Assembly: GCA_903825305.1 (NCBI GenBank)
Contig: CAIKAC010000012.1
Span: forward strand, 1 to 64,000
From: an uncultured Actinomycetes bacterium
GTDB lineage: Bacteria > Actinomycetota > Acidimicrobiia > Acidimicrobiales > RAAP-2
Direction of reading: 5' to 3'
Length of the DNA stretch: 64,000 bases
The first letter of the stretch is position 1; every line of letters begins with the position of its first letter. Shown here in pieces: positions 36,805 to 45,743 of the stretch. The notes beneath the pieces are model-generated. The model saw nothing but the letters and a program-made list of their open reading frames with translations. It was not told the origin of the DNA and did no database searches. Both the position numbers and the translations under genes were made by a program.

Positions 36805-38354
36805 GCCAATCGCGCTCAAGCAGCGTCTTAGTCGTTGACTTTGGCGCACAGTACGCACAACTTATTGCCCGTCGGGTTCGCGAAGCTCACGTCTTTTCAG
36901 AGATCGTGCAGCATTCGATAAGTGCCGCAGACGTTGCCGCCAAGCAGCCCGGAGCGATCATCTTTTCAGGCGGACCAAAGTCGGTCTACGAGCCCGGTGC
37001 GCACGACATCGACCCAGCGATCTATGACCTCGGGATTCCCATTCTTGGTATTTGCTACGGTGCGCAGCTGCTCGCTCGCGACCTTGGTGGCGAGGTCGTG
37101 GCAACAGGAAAAGGTGAATACGGACGCACCATGCTGACGACGGCTTCGGCGACAAGTTTGCTCGCGAAGTGGCCTGCCGAGTCAACGGTTTGGATGAGCC
37201 ATGGTGATGCCATCGCCTCAGCGCCAGTAGGTGCCGTGGCCTTGGCGTCGTGTCCTGAGGCTCCCGTGGCGGCATTTGCTGACGATGAGCGACGGATCTA
37301 TGGGGTGCAGTTCCACCCCGAAGTCGTGCACTCAGAACGTGGTCAAGAACTCATCGCTCACTTCCTGCATGACTTGGCAGGTCTCGCTCCCACGTGGACG
37401 AACGTTTCGATTATCGAAAGCGAAGTCGAAAAGATCCGTGCACAAATCGGAGACCAAAAGGCACTGTGTGCGTTGAGTGGAGGCGTGGACTCAGCCGTGG
37501 CGGCTGCCATGGTCACCAAGGCCATTGGCACGCAGCTCACCTGCGTCTTCGTCGACACGGGCCTCATGCGCAGCAATGAAGGTGAACAAATCGAAGCCAC
37601 CTTCCGGGAGCAGTTCGGCGTTGACCTCGTCCATGTTCGCGCCGCCGATCGCTACTTTGAAGCACTCAAAGGCGTCACTGACCCCGAAGCGAAGCGCAAG
37701 ATCATTGGTGAACTCTTTATCCGTATTTTTGAAGAAGTTGCTCGTGACCTTGGTGCTGGGGGAGAGGGTCCTAAGTTTTTGGTGCAAGGCACGCTGTATC
37801 CCGATGTCATCGAATCGGGCTCTGGACACGCTGCCAACATCAAGAGTCACCACAACGTCGGCGGTTTGCCGGAAGACCTGGATTTTGAATTGTGTGAGCC
37901 ACTTCGCTCGCTGTTTAAAGATGAGGTACGTGCCATTGGCGAGGAACTGGGTCTGCCCGAATCGCTGGTCTGGCGTCAGCCCTTCCCTGGCCCCGGTCTT
38001 GGCGTTCGCATCATTGGTGAGGTAACGCCAGAGCGAGCTGAAATCTTGCGTAACGCCGATGCCGTGGTGATCGATGAGATCAAAAAGGCCGGTCTTTATC
38101 GCGAGTTGTGGCAATCCTTTGCCGTCATGCCAGCAGTTCGAACCGTTGGGGTCATGGGGGACGGAAGAACCTATGCCTACCCCATTGTCATTCGAGCGGT
38201 GACCTCGGATGACGCCATGACTGCTGACTGGGCACGGCTTCCCTATGACTTGATAGAAACGATTGCCAATCGACTCATCAATGAAGTCGACGGCGTCAAC
38301 CGGGTTGCTCTTGACGTTACGTCAAAGCCACCAGGCACGATCGAGTGGGAGTAA
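36801..38354 (+). CDS. guaA: GMP synthase (glutamine-hydrolysing)
   Basis: GuaA converts XMP to GMP with glutamine. The 517-residue product starts from TTG (36801), overlapping the guaB3 stop. The glutaminase domain has Cys85 in ILGICYGAQ with His172 and Glu174 in VQFHPEV. The ATP-pyrophosphatase P-loop is [14 protein letters not shown] (about 225-238). The C-terminal dimerisation domain ends [12 protein letters not shown], the family signature. Length is normal. The next gene is unlinked in function. Confidence 0.97.
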   Translation: MSQSRSSSVLVVDFGAQYAQLIARRVREAHVFSEIVQHSISAADVAAKQPGAIIFSGGPKSVYEPGAHDIDPAIYDLGIPILGICYGAQLLARDLGGEVVATGKGEYGRTMLTTASATSLLAKWPAESTVWMSHGDAIASAPVGAVALASCPEAPVAAFADDERRIYGVQFHPEVVHSERGQELIAHFLHDLAGLAPTWTNVSIIESEVEKIRAQIGDQKALCALSGGVDSAVAAAMVTKAIGTQLTCVFVDTGLMRSNEGEQIEATFREQFGVDLVHVRAADRYFEALKGVTDPEAKRKIIGELFIRIFEEVARDLGAGGEGPKFLVQGTLYPDVIESGSGHAANIKSHHNVGGLPEDLDFELCEPLRSLFKDEVRAIGEELGLPESLVWRQPFPGPGLGVRIIGEVTPERAEILRNADAVVIDEIKKAGLYRELWQSFAVMPAVRTVGVMGDGRTYAYPIVIRAVTSDDAMTADWARLPYDLIETIANRLINEVDGVNRVALDVTSKPPGTIEWE

Positions 38355-38437
38355 GTGGCAGCTGGTAACTCGGGGTCTGTCGGTGCAGGGCGATACCCTG
38401 AGCCAAGAACCTCGAAGTCAGTGAGCCCACGTTACCC

Positions 38438-40711
38438 ATGACACTGTTTGAACCCGAATACGAAGACACGCCAACGATGCGTCGGCCGAGTCCTGATCAG
38501 TTGGTCGAAGGTCTCACCCAACCACAGCGCGAGGCCGTGGAGCACCGCGGCAGTCCGCTGCTCGTGATCGCGGGAGCTGGTTCCGGCAAAACCCGTGTTC
38601 TTACGCGTCGCATCGCTCACCTGTTGGCAACAGGGGACGCCCAGCCGTTTGAAATTTTGGCCATTACCTTCACCAACAAAGCTGCCGATGAAATGCGCAG
38701 CCGAGTGGTGGACCTCATCGGACCAACGGCAAAGTCCATGTGGGTGGCCACCTTCCACTCAGCGTGTCTGCGCATCCTGCGCGCGAGTGCTGGCTTGATC
38801 GGTTACTCGTCTTCTTTCACCGTCTATGACGCCCAAGATGCCAAGCGCCTCGTTGAGCTCATCATGGGCGAAATGAATCTGGATCTGAAGAAACTGCCGT
38901 CTCGTGGGGTGGTCTCTCTCATCAGTGGCGCAAAGTCAGAGTTAAAGAATCCGGGCGAATTCCGACAAGCAGCGGAGCGTTCGCGCCATCCCGATTCACT
39001 CACGATTGCTGACATTTATAGCGAGTATCAACGTCGCTTGAAAGCGTCGAACGCCATGGACTTCGATGATTTGTTAATGAAGACCTATGAACTGCTTCGT
39101 GACCACGAAGACGTACTCGAGTCCTATCGCAAGCGATTCCAACAGATTTTGGTAGACGAATACCAAGACACGAACCGGGCACAGAATGCCATCGTCATGT
39201 TGTTGGCGGCCAAACACCGCAACATCTGTGTCGTTGGTGACTCCGATCAATCGATCTATCGATTCCGAGCGGCAGATATTCGCAACATTTTGGATTTCGA
39301 AAAATCGTTTGTGGATGCCACCGTGATCGTGCTCGAACAGAACTTCCGCTCTACGCAACGCATCTTGGATGCAGCAAATGCAGTGATTGCCAACAACCCG
39401 GGCCGCCGAGCGAAGCATCTGTTCACGGATGGGGATCGTGGCGCTGATATCAAGCTCTATCACGCTGAAGATGAACACGATGAGGCGCAGTGGATCGCTT
39501 CGGAGATTCGTCGACTCGAAGCCGCCCATGACGTGAGCCCTTCCAACATCGCCGTGTTTTATCGAACCAACGCACAAAGTCGAGCCATCGAAGAAGAACT
39601 GGTGCGCTCTCGCATTCCCTACCGAGTAATTGGTGCGATGCGCTTTTATGACCGGCGCGAAATCAAGGACGCGTTGGCGTATCTCAAAGTGGTCGCCAAC
39701 CCGGCCGATGAAGTTTCTGCACGACGCATCGTGAATGTGCCCAAACGAGGTATCGGCGCCACCAGCGTGTCCAAAATCGGGGCGTTTGCCGCGAGCAACG
39801 CCATGGCATTTTCTGAAGCCTTTGCCCATGGGGCTGCAGCCGGCGTCTCAGGCAAGGCCTTAAAAGGCTTGGCGTCTCTGAGCGAAGTCCTCGCATCATT
39901 AAGGCGTGAAGCCACCACTGCCAAACCGGCGGACTTGATCGAGGCCATCTTGGAAGAGACGGGCTATAAAGCAGAACTCGAAGCCGAAAAGACGCATGAG
40001 TCGGAAGGGCGCCTAGAGAACTTGGCAGAACTCGTGGGAGTGGCGCTGAGTTACGAGAGTGTCGAGGAGTTTCTCTCCACCATCAGTCTTGTTGCCGATT
40101 CTGACGAATTGGGTCAAGAAGTTGAACGGGTGTCGCTGATGACACTGCACATCGCCAAGGGTCTCGAATACCCTGCCGTGTTTTTGATCGGCATGGAAGA
40201 GGGTGTGTTCCCACACTTCCGGTCCATGAATGACGGCGATGAGCTCGAAGAAGAGCGACGCTTGGCCTATGTCGGCATTACTCGAGCCATGAAGTATTTG
40301 AACATCAGCCACGCTTGGGTTCGCAGTCTGTGGGGCCAGACCAGTCATCGACTTCCGAGCAGATTTCTCTCGGAGATCCCTCAAGATCTCATCGAAGACG
40401 TGGGCCGGGTGTCGGGACGCCAAAGTCTGACGCGGGACATGCGAGGAGACGCGCCCTGGGAATTCGTGGAATCAGGCGAACCGGGCGGAAAAATCTGGGG
40501 TCAAGGTGCCAAGCCGGCGGAAGCACCGAGCTCGACGGGCGCCCATCTCTTGGGCATCCAGGCTGGGGACCGCGTGCGGCACAACCGGTGGGGTGAAGGC
40601 AAGGTCTTGAGCGTGTCAGGTACCGGAGACAGGGCCACAGCCAAGGTTCGATTCCCCAGTGTGGGGGAGAAATCGCTGATGTTGTCCATGGCACCGCTGG
40701 AACGTTTATAA
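38438..40711 (+). CDS. pcrA: ATP-dependent DNA helicase PcrA/UvrD
   Basis: SF1A helicase for nucleotide-excision repair and replication-fork maintenance. The 757-residue protein has LTQPQREAVEHRG (Q motif), AGAGSGKTRVLTRRIAHLL (Walker A, about 45-63) and AITFTNKAADEMR. DEYQDTNRAQN (Walker B) and VGDSDQSIYRFRAADI follow, then FRSTQRILDAAN and VSLMTLHIAKGLEYPAVFLI and RRLAYVGITRA. A C-terminal Tudor-like domain (about 705-757, GDRVRHNRWGEGKVLSV) binds RNA polymerase in relatives. Length is typical. A possible -10 TACCCT lies at 38395-38400. Confidence 0.95.
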   Translation: MTLFEPEYEDTPTMRRPSPDQLVEGLTQPQREAVEHRGSPLLVIAGAGSGKTRVLTRRIAHLLATGDAQPFEILAITFTNKAADEMRSRVVDLIGPTAKSMWVATFHSACLRILRASAGLIGYSSSFTVYDAQDAKRLVELIMGEMNLDLKKLPSRGVVSLISGAKSELKNPGEFRQAAERSRHPDSLTIADIYSEYQRRLKASNAMDFDDLLMKTYELLRDHEDVLESYRKRFQQILVDEYQDTNRAQNAIVMLLAAKHRNICVVGDSDQSIYRFRAADIRNILDFEKSFVDATVIVLEQNFRSTQRILDAANAVIANNPGRRAKHLFTDGDRGADIKLYHAEDEHDEAQWIASEIRRLEAAHDVSPSNIAVFYRTNAQSRAIEEELVRSRIPYRVIGAMRFYDRREIKDALAYLKVVANPADEVSARRIVNVPKRGIGATSVSKIGAFAASNAMAFSEAFAHGAAAGVSGKALKGLASLSEVLASLRREATTAKPADLIEAILEETGYKAELEAEKTHESEGRLENLAELVGVALSYESVEEFLSTISLVADSDELGQEVERVSLMTLHIAKGLEYPAVFLIGMEEGVFPHFRSMNDGDELEEERRLAYVGITRAMKYLNISHAWVRSLWGQTSHRLPSRFLSEIPQDLIEDVGRVSGRQSLTRDMRGDAPWEFVESGEPGGKIWGQGAKPAEAPSSTGAHLLGIQAGDRVRHNRWGEGKVLSVSGTGDRATAKVRFPSVGEKSLMLSMAPLERL

Positions 40712-40747
40712 AAATTCGTCTTATGAACCTCGGCGACTCATACCTGG

Positions 40748-42082
40748 GTGAAAGAATGGAAAGCCATGTCCGAGCAATATCCCCCCCGCCGGCCACCCAC
40801 TCGTGGAGAAGTGATGGCCAATCGCAGACCCCCGGGGCGATCACCGCGTAAACGCAACGCTGCGGACTCCATGCGGCCAAGTTCTCGCAATCGCATCCTC
40901 TTTCGCCGCTTTGTCGCTGGCATTTTGTTAGTCCTTGTCATTGTGGTGATTTGGCTGGGTGTTTCTCTCGGACAGGCCCTCACCAACCCTTCGTATGGGT
41001 CATCATCCATGGCGCGCTTTGCTGAGTGGGGCCGCAGTCACGGACTCGGCGCCGAGGTGACCTGGCTCGAAAAGGAATGGTACGCACTTAATCCGCCCAA
41101 GAAGGGTGGCAAGCCCACGAGCGGGTCCTTCACTGCCCAAGGTCGTACCGATTTGCCGGGTGTTTCGAAGACCTGTCCCGAAGCCCTGCCCAAGCCCGCT
41201 CGCGTGGTCTCTCCCGTGTCGCCACCTCAACCTGCAGAAGGCGTGTGGCAGCCGGCCGGTCGGCCGGTGGCGAACTGCTCGGCGATGTACGTGACCTTTG
41301 TTCGGCCTGACGATGTCCACACCTCCTACACCATTGGTATCGCGTGGATGGACCCGAAGTTGCTGCGCGCCACCTTGTATTCAGGCTCCCAGATTCCCGG
41401 TGGCGGGCCCTATAAGTACTCCGCACCTGTCACGGCGCGACAGGCGTTGACCTTGGTGTCGGCATTCAACGCAGGATTCCGCATGGGCGACTCCCAAGGC
41501 GGGTACTACACCGACCACCGAGTGGTTAGCCCGCTGATTCCCGGTAAAGCATCGGCCGTCGTTTACAAAGACGGGACGATGAATGTTGGGGCATGGGGGA
41601 GCCAAGTAACGATGACTCCCGATGTCGTATCGGTGCGTCAGAACTTGAGTCTCTTGGTCAACAACGGCCAGGTAGTGCCAGGTCTCAACACCAACGACCA
41701 GTCACAGTGGGGCACCACCTTGGGTGGCACGGCCTTCGTGTGGCGATCAGGCTTTGGGGTAACGGCCAATGGTGCCGAAATTTACGTGGGCGGTCCGTCA
41801 CTTTCAATTACTGCTTTGGCCGAAATCTTGCAGAAGGCAGGTTGCGTGCGGGCCATGGAGTTCGACATGAACGTCGACTGGGTTAACTACAGCTACTACA
41901 ACCCGCCCTTGGGCCAACCAGCTTCAGCCGCCAATGGTGACATGTTGGTCAACACCGCCACCGAGCAAATGACTGGTGGCCCCGAGCGTTACTTCCAGAC
42001 CTGGTGGGCTCGTGACTTTTATACGATGAACGCTCGCTACGCGGCTAATGCCACGAGCATGAATAACCCCTTGCCGGGATAA
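40748..42082 (+). CDS. membrane-anchored phosphodiester glycosidase-like protein
   Basis: The 444-residue protein has a basic, Pro/Arg-rich cytosolic N-terminus, one membrane helix at about 52-75 (FVAGILLVLVIVVIWLGVSL) and a long extracellular part. The latter has the fold motifs of the NAGPA/phosphodiester glycosidase family: LTLVSAFNAGFRMGDSQGGY, WRSGFGVTANGAEIYVGG, then TALAEILQKAGCVRAMEFDM. The usual LDGGGS is replaced here by FDMNVD. The GTG at 40748 or the ATG at 40766 could be the start; neither has a strong ribosome-binding site. A cell-surface glycan role is inference. It converges on dprE2 with one base between the stops. Confidence 0.75.
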   Translation: MKEWKAMSEQYPPRRPPTRGEVMANRRPPGRSPRKRNAADSMRPSSRNRILFRRFVAGILLVLVIVVIWLGVSLGQALTNPSYGSSSMARFAEWGRSHGLGAEVTWLEKEWYALNPPKKGGKPTSGSFTAQGRTDLPGVSKTCPEALPKPARVVSPVSPPQPAEGVWQPAGRPVANCSAMYVTFVRPDDVHTSYTIGIAWMDPKLLRATLYSGSQIPGGGPYKYSAPVTARQALTLVSAFNAGFRMGDSQGGYYTDHRVVSPLIPGKASAVVYKDGTMNVGAWGSQVTMTPDVVSVRQNLSLLVNNGQVVPGLNTNDQSQWGTTLGGTAFVWRSGFGVTANGAEIYVGGPSLSITALAEILQKAGCVRAMEFDMNVDWVNYSYYNPPLGQPASAANGDMLVNTATEQMTGGPERYFQTWWARDFYTMNARYAANATSMNNPLPG

Positions 42083-42083
42083 C

Positions 42084-42845
42084 TCAGCCGGGCATTTTGC
42101 GCCACAGTGCCTGAGGCAAGTGACGCAGAAGCAAAAAGACCCACTGCAACACTGGTGGGGACCAAATGATCAATTTGTTGGAAGAGAGTCCCGCCACAAT
42201 GTTGGCAGCAGCTTGATCGGCGTCCGTGGTGAAGGGCGGAGCACTTTTCCCCTTGGTCATTTTGGAGTGCACAAAGCCAGGGCGAATAATTTGCACCTTG
42301 ATGCCGGCACTACGAACCGATTCAGCCCATCCGGTGGTGAAGGCGTCGAGTCCGGATTTAGATGACGAGTAGGTGTAGAGGCTTCGACGAGGACGAACGG
42401 CTGCCACGGAGGAGAATACGGCCACATGCCCAGAACCCTGAGCGAGAAGCCGTGGCCGAAGCGCGGCCATGGCAGCGGCTGGCCAGGTGGTGTTCACGGT
42501 GAACAGCTCTGCGGTAGCTGCGGGGTCGTCGTCGAAGTCGTCTTGCTCGCCCAATATGGCAGCGGCGATGATGACGAGATCAACGTGCCCGCCCGCAGCG
42601 TCGAATCCTGCTTCCACCGTTCCTGCGGCGGTCTCGGGCCGAGTGCCTTCCATGGAGATCACCGACACGGTGGCACCGAGTGCACGCAATGTGTCCGCTG
42701 CTTCTTCGCCCGCAGTGGTGTTGCGAACGGCCAGCACGATGTTCTTGCAGCGTGCCATCGCGAGCTTGGTCATTACGTTCAGGGCGATTTCTGAGGTGCC
42801 GCCAAGCACCAGAGCGCTCTGGGGTTGTCCGAATGCGTCTCGCAT
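42084..42845 (-). CDS. dprE2: decaprenylphosphoryl-2-keto-beta-D-erythro-pentose reductase
   Basis: DprE2 reduces decaprenylphosphoryl-2-keto-ribose to decaprenylphosphoryl-arabinose, with DprE1. The 253-residue SDR has ALVLGGTSEIALNVMTKLA (nucleotide binding), AVFSSVAAVRPRRSLYTYSS with SKSGLDAF (catalytic Ser and Y-x3-K), and IRPGFVHSKMTKG. The adjacent dprE1 and ubiA-type genes make the assignment firm. A GAAGGAG ribosome-binding site precedes the ATG on the minus strand. The C-terminus ends with a short hydrophobic stretch, as in mycobacterial DprE2. Confidence 0.92.
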   Translation of the reverse strand: MRDAFGQPQSALVLGGTSEIALNVMTKLAMARCKNIVLAVRNTTAGEEAADTLRALGATVSVISMEGTRPETAAGTVEAGFDAAGGHVDLVIIAAAILGEQDDFDDDPAATAELFTVNTTWPAAAMAALRPRLLAQGSGHVAVFSSVAAVRPRRSLYTYSSSKSGLDAFTTGWAESVRSAGIKVQIIRPGFVHSKMTKGKSAPPFTTDADQAAANIVAGLSSNKLIIWSPPVLQWVFLLLRHLPQALWRKMPG

Positions 42846-42868
42846 GGGTTCTCCTTCTCGGTAGGGCT

Positions 42869-44221
42869 CTAGCCTCGCAGGTTTAGCCGTCGCGAGAGAT
42901 CCGAAGCGAACCGGTGGTTCGGATCGACTCGATCACAGATGGCTTGAAACTGCGTGAGCTCGGGGTACATGTCGGGGATGAGATGGGGCGAGAGCCGTGA
43001 ATCTTTGGCCAAATAGATACGACCCCCGGCGTTTGCCACCATTCCATCGAGTTCATCGAGAACGCTCGAGGCATGGGAGGCACCAACGGGGATATCGAGA
43101 GCCAGCGTCCATCCGGCGGTTGGAAAACTCATCAAGCCAGCATTGCCTGCCCCAAAGCGCTTCAGCACGGCCAAGAAACTTGGCACTGAGCGACTCGAGA
43201 GCAGCTCCATAGCCTGGGGCACGAGTTCGGATGCTGAATCGGGGACGACGAATTGGTATTGCAAAAAGCCTCGAGGCCCATGCAGGCGATTCCACATCGA
43301 TACGCCATCTAAGGGGTGGAAGAAGGTGGAGAGGCTTTGGACTTCGGCGTCTTTGCGCTTAGGAGCCTTGCGGAACCACGCCTCATTGAACGCGGCGATG
43401 GAAAATTTATTGAGCAAGCCCTTTGGGGCGGTGAAGGGAATGGACAGCTTGGGGGCGCCGGGGGCTTCCAAGCGAGGTTTCGTTAGGTCAATCTGATCAG
43501 CAGTGGCGTGATCGCCGCGTGTCAAAACACCGCGGCCCAAGCGCGCGCCCTTGGTCATGCAGTCAACCCATGCCACTGAATAGCGGTAGCGGTGGTCTCC
43601 GGTGACCATTTCTTCCATCAGGGCATCAAGGTTGTCGAAGCGCTCCGTATCGACGAGGACATAGCTCGTCTCAATGGGCATGAGGCGGAGTTTGGCTTCG
43701 ATAACCACACCGGTGAGCCCCATACCGCCAGCAGTTGCCCAGAACAGTTCCGCATCTTGAGTTGGCGAGGTGGTGAAGGTTCCCGTTGGTGTCACCACGC
43801 TCATGGACTCGATGTGGTTCATGAAGCTGCCGTCGACGTGGTGGTTCTTGCCGTGGATATCGGCCGCAATCGCCCCACCGACGGTTACCTGGCGAGTGCC
43901 GGGCGTTACGGGAACGAAGTAGCCAGCAGGGATGGATTCGCGAAGCAATTCATCGAGGCTCACCCCTGCGCCAAGGCTGATGACGCCGGTTTCTGGATCG
44001 ATGGTGGATCGTTGTACCAAACCTCGGTTATCAATCACGGTGCCGCCTGCACTCTGGGCAGGGTCACCATAACTTCGACCCAAGCCTCGAGCGATGAGGT
44101 GATTGCTTGAGCCGGAGATGATTTCGGCGACTTCAGAGGCGCTTCGTGGACGCTTCAGGGTGGCGCGAGACGGAGCGGTATTGCCCCATCCCGCGAGCGT
44201 GGCGTCGCTACTTGGAATCAT
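42869..44221 (-). CDS. dprE1: decaprenylphosphoryl-beta-D-ribose oxidase
   Basis: DprE1 is the FAD-dependent epimerase half-reaction that oxidises decaprenylphosphoryl-ribose. The ATG at 44221 overlaps the upstream synthase stop (ATGA), giving 450 residues (MIPSSDATLAGWGNTAPSRA). FAD contacts are in ARGLGRSYGDPAQSAGG and the conserved ADIHGKNHHVDGSF; the catalytic lysine is in YLAKDSRL. At the position of Mycobacterium tuberculosis Cys387, the covalent target of benzothiazinones, this protein has Ala (GWTLALDIP versus GWNICVDFP from memory). Together with dprE2 and the phosphoribosyltransferase it indicates arabinose-containing wall polymers. Confidence 0.93.
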   Translation of the reverse strand: MIPSSDATLAGWGNTAPSRATLKRPRSASEVAEIISGSSNHLIARGLGRSYGDPAQSAGGTVIDNRGLVQRSTIDPETGVISLGAGVSLDELLRESIPAGYFVPVTPGTRQVTVGGAIAADIHGKNHHVDGSFMNHIESMSVVTPTGTFTTSPTQDAELFWATAGGMGLTGVVIEAKLRLMPIETSYVLVDTERFDNLDALMEEMVTGDHRYRYSVAWVDCMTKGARLGRGVLTRGDHATADQIDLTKPRLEAPGAPKLSIPFTAPKGLLNKFSIAAFNEAWFRKAPKRKDAEVQSLSTFFHPLDGVSMWNRLHGPRGFLQYQFVVPDSASELVPQAMELLSSRSVPSFLAVLKRFGAGNAGLMSFPTAGWTLALDIPVGASHASSVLDELDGMVANAGGRIYLAKDSRLSPHLIPDMYPELTQFQAICDRVDPNHRFASDLSRRLNLRG

Positions 44222-45177
44222 GTGTACACCCCAATGAAGATCAAGACCACCCAGCTCAGCGCACAAATCTGGAGAAAGCGGTCATGGTAGGCAAGATTCT
44301 CTGGGGTGCCACCTTCGCCGCCGTCGAGGAGGCGAAGTGCCCAGAGCGAACCCAAAATGATGGGAACGATAGAGAGTTGAATGTAGACCTCGCGGCCAAG
44401 TGCTCTACCAGCAAGTCCCGTGTCGGTGAAGGCCCAGAGACAATACGCCACGATCATCGCGGTCAAACTCAACGTGATAACCGACTCCAAGAAACTCTTG
44501 GTGTAGCGACGAAGTACCGCGCGCTGTTCACCGGCCACTCCTTCTCGAGGGAGTTCAGCCAATCGCTTGCCGGTCACAATAAAGAGGGCCCCAAAGGACA
44601 CGACCACGATGAACCAGACGCTGAGTTTGGCATTTGCCGCAACGCCACCAGCTACGGCTCGAAGGACAAATCCCGATGCCACACACGCGAGTTCGATGAC
44701 GGGCTCTTGTTTGAGCTTCATGGCGTAGGCAACATTGATGGCTAAGTAGACCAACAAGACGATAAAGAGTCGGCCCCCAGGGATGGTAAGGCTGACCACC
44801 AGACCGCCGACGCCGAAGATAATGAGCTCGATGACGGCAAGTGTGGGCGACAAGGTGCCTGCCGCAAGCGGCCGGTTTCGCTTTTTGGGATGAGCTCTGT
44901 CACTGTCGAGGTCGCGCAGATCGTTAAAGAGATACACCGCGGATGAGACAAAGCAGAAGGCCACAAAGGCGAGCAAGGTGTCGGTGCGGACGTTTTTGTG
45001 AGAGAGCGTTCCGGCAGCGGCGGGAGCCACAAACACCAGCAAGTTCTTGATCCACTGCTTGGGGCGAAGCGCCACGATGGGGGCGAGGGCCCTTGATTGG
45101 TGCGATCGAGTGTGTTGGTGCTGGGAATTCGCGTCGACAGGTCCGTCGGGCGGGAGTCCCGGGGTCTCCATAGTCAC
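44218..45177 (-). CDS. ubiA: decaprenyl-phosphate phosphoribosyltransferase (UbiA superfamily)
   Basis: Transfers phosphoribose from PRPP to decaprenyl phosphate, the first step toward decaprenylphosphoryl-arabinose. The 319-residue membrane protein has about eight hydrophobic helices. The first conserved region is ALRPKQWIKNLLVF; the metal/diphosphate site is YLFNDLRDLDSDRAHPKKRN. The N-terminal 35 residues are hydrophilic. The GTG at 45177 has AAGGAG seven bases upstream. It is first in the minus-strand operon ubiA-dprE1-dprE2, with the DprE1 ATG overlapping its stop. Confidence 0.92.
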   Translation of the reverse strand: MTMETPGLPPDGPVDANSQHQHTRSHQSRALAPIVALRPKQWIKNLLVFVAPAAAGTLSHKNVRTDTLLAFVAFCFVSSAVYLFNDLRDLDSDRAHPKKRNRPLAAGTLSPTLAVIELIIFGVGGLVVSLTIPGGRLFIVLLVYLAINVAYAMKLKQEPVIELACVASGFVLRAVAGGVAANAKLSVWFIVVVSFGALFIVTGKRLAELPREGVAGEQRAVLRRYTKSFLESVITLSLTAMIVAYCLWAFTDTGLAGRALGREVYIQLSIVPIILGSLWALRLLDGGEGGTPENLAYHDRFLQICALSWVVLIFIGVYT

Positions 45178-45202
45178 GAAGGGTCTCCTTTTGGCCCTAT
45201 GA

Positions 45203-45208
45203 AACCTA
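45203..45208 (-). promoter_or_regulatory. -10 hexamer for ubiA-dprE1-dprE2
   Basis: On the minus strand TAGGTT lies 25 bases before the GTG at 45177, leaving room for the AAGGAG ribosome-binding site. It is back to back with the TATCAT hexamer for the B12-binding subunit, so this 91-base gap appears to hold two divergent promoters. The -35 regions are weak. Confidence 0.4.
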
Positions 45209-45254
45209 CCAGCCAGTAATCAGCGGCTTGGGATCAAGGCCTCATTTCAGGGCC

Positions 45255-45260
45255 TATCAT
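45255..45260 (+). promoter_or_regulatory. -10 hexamer of a probable leaderless promoter
   Basis: TATCAT ends eight bases before the GTG at 45269. There is no ribosome-binding site between them. This fits a leaderless mRNA for the B12-binding mutase subunit. Confidence 0.4.
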
Positions 45261-45268
45261 GGGCATTC

Positions 45269-45685
45269 GTGAAGCGGCCTTATCGAGTGGTGGTAGCCAA
45301 GCCCGGGTTAGACGGGCACGATCGAGGAGCCAAGGTCATTGCCCGTGCGCTCCGAGATGAGGGATTCGAAGTGGTCTACACCGGCCTTCACCAGACTCCC
45401 GAACAAGTGGTCCAAGCCGTGATTCAAGAAGACGCTGATGCGCTCGGGCTCTCATTGCTCTCAGGTGCGCACCTCACCTTGGTGCCCCGCGTGATTGAAC
45501 TCCTCCGTGATGCTGACCGCGCTGACGTGCTCGTCGTAGTGGGCGGCATCGTTCCCGATGCAGATATTGAGCCCCTCAAAGCCGCGGGTGCTGCTGCTGT
45601 CTTTACTCCTGGGTCTCCTCTTCCCGAAATTGGCCAGTGGCTAGGTTCAGCATTGGATGCCCGCGAAGAATCGCTCAACGCCTAG
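45269..45685 (+). CDS. stand-alone B12-binding subunit of methylmalonyl-CoA mutase type
   Basis: The 138-residue protein is a complete cobalamin-binding domain: [20 protein letters not shown] with the DxHxxG motif (Asp15, His17, Gly20), then [20 protein letters not shown] and [12 protein letters not shown]. These match the C-terminal domain of acyl-CoA mutases when encoded as a separate small subunit. The catalytic large subunit is not in the window. It could serve methylmalonyl-, isobutyryl- or ethylmalonyl-CoA mutase. sucC-sucD follow 58 bases later; their substrate, succinyl-CoA, is the product of methylmalonyl-CoA mutase. GTG start, apparently leaderless. Confidence 0.88.
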   Translation: MKRPYRVVVAKPGLDGHDRGAKVIARALRDEGFEVVYTGLHQTPEQVVQAVIQEDADALGLSLLSGAHLTLVPRVIELLRDADRADVLVVVGGIVPDADIEPLKAAGAAAVFTPGSPLPEIGQWLGSALDAREESLNA

Positions 45686-45743
45686 CGGCGCTGAGCACCC
45701 GTGTTGTCAGAAGCAGTAACCCCCCTACAGGAAGGACCCCCAA

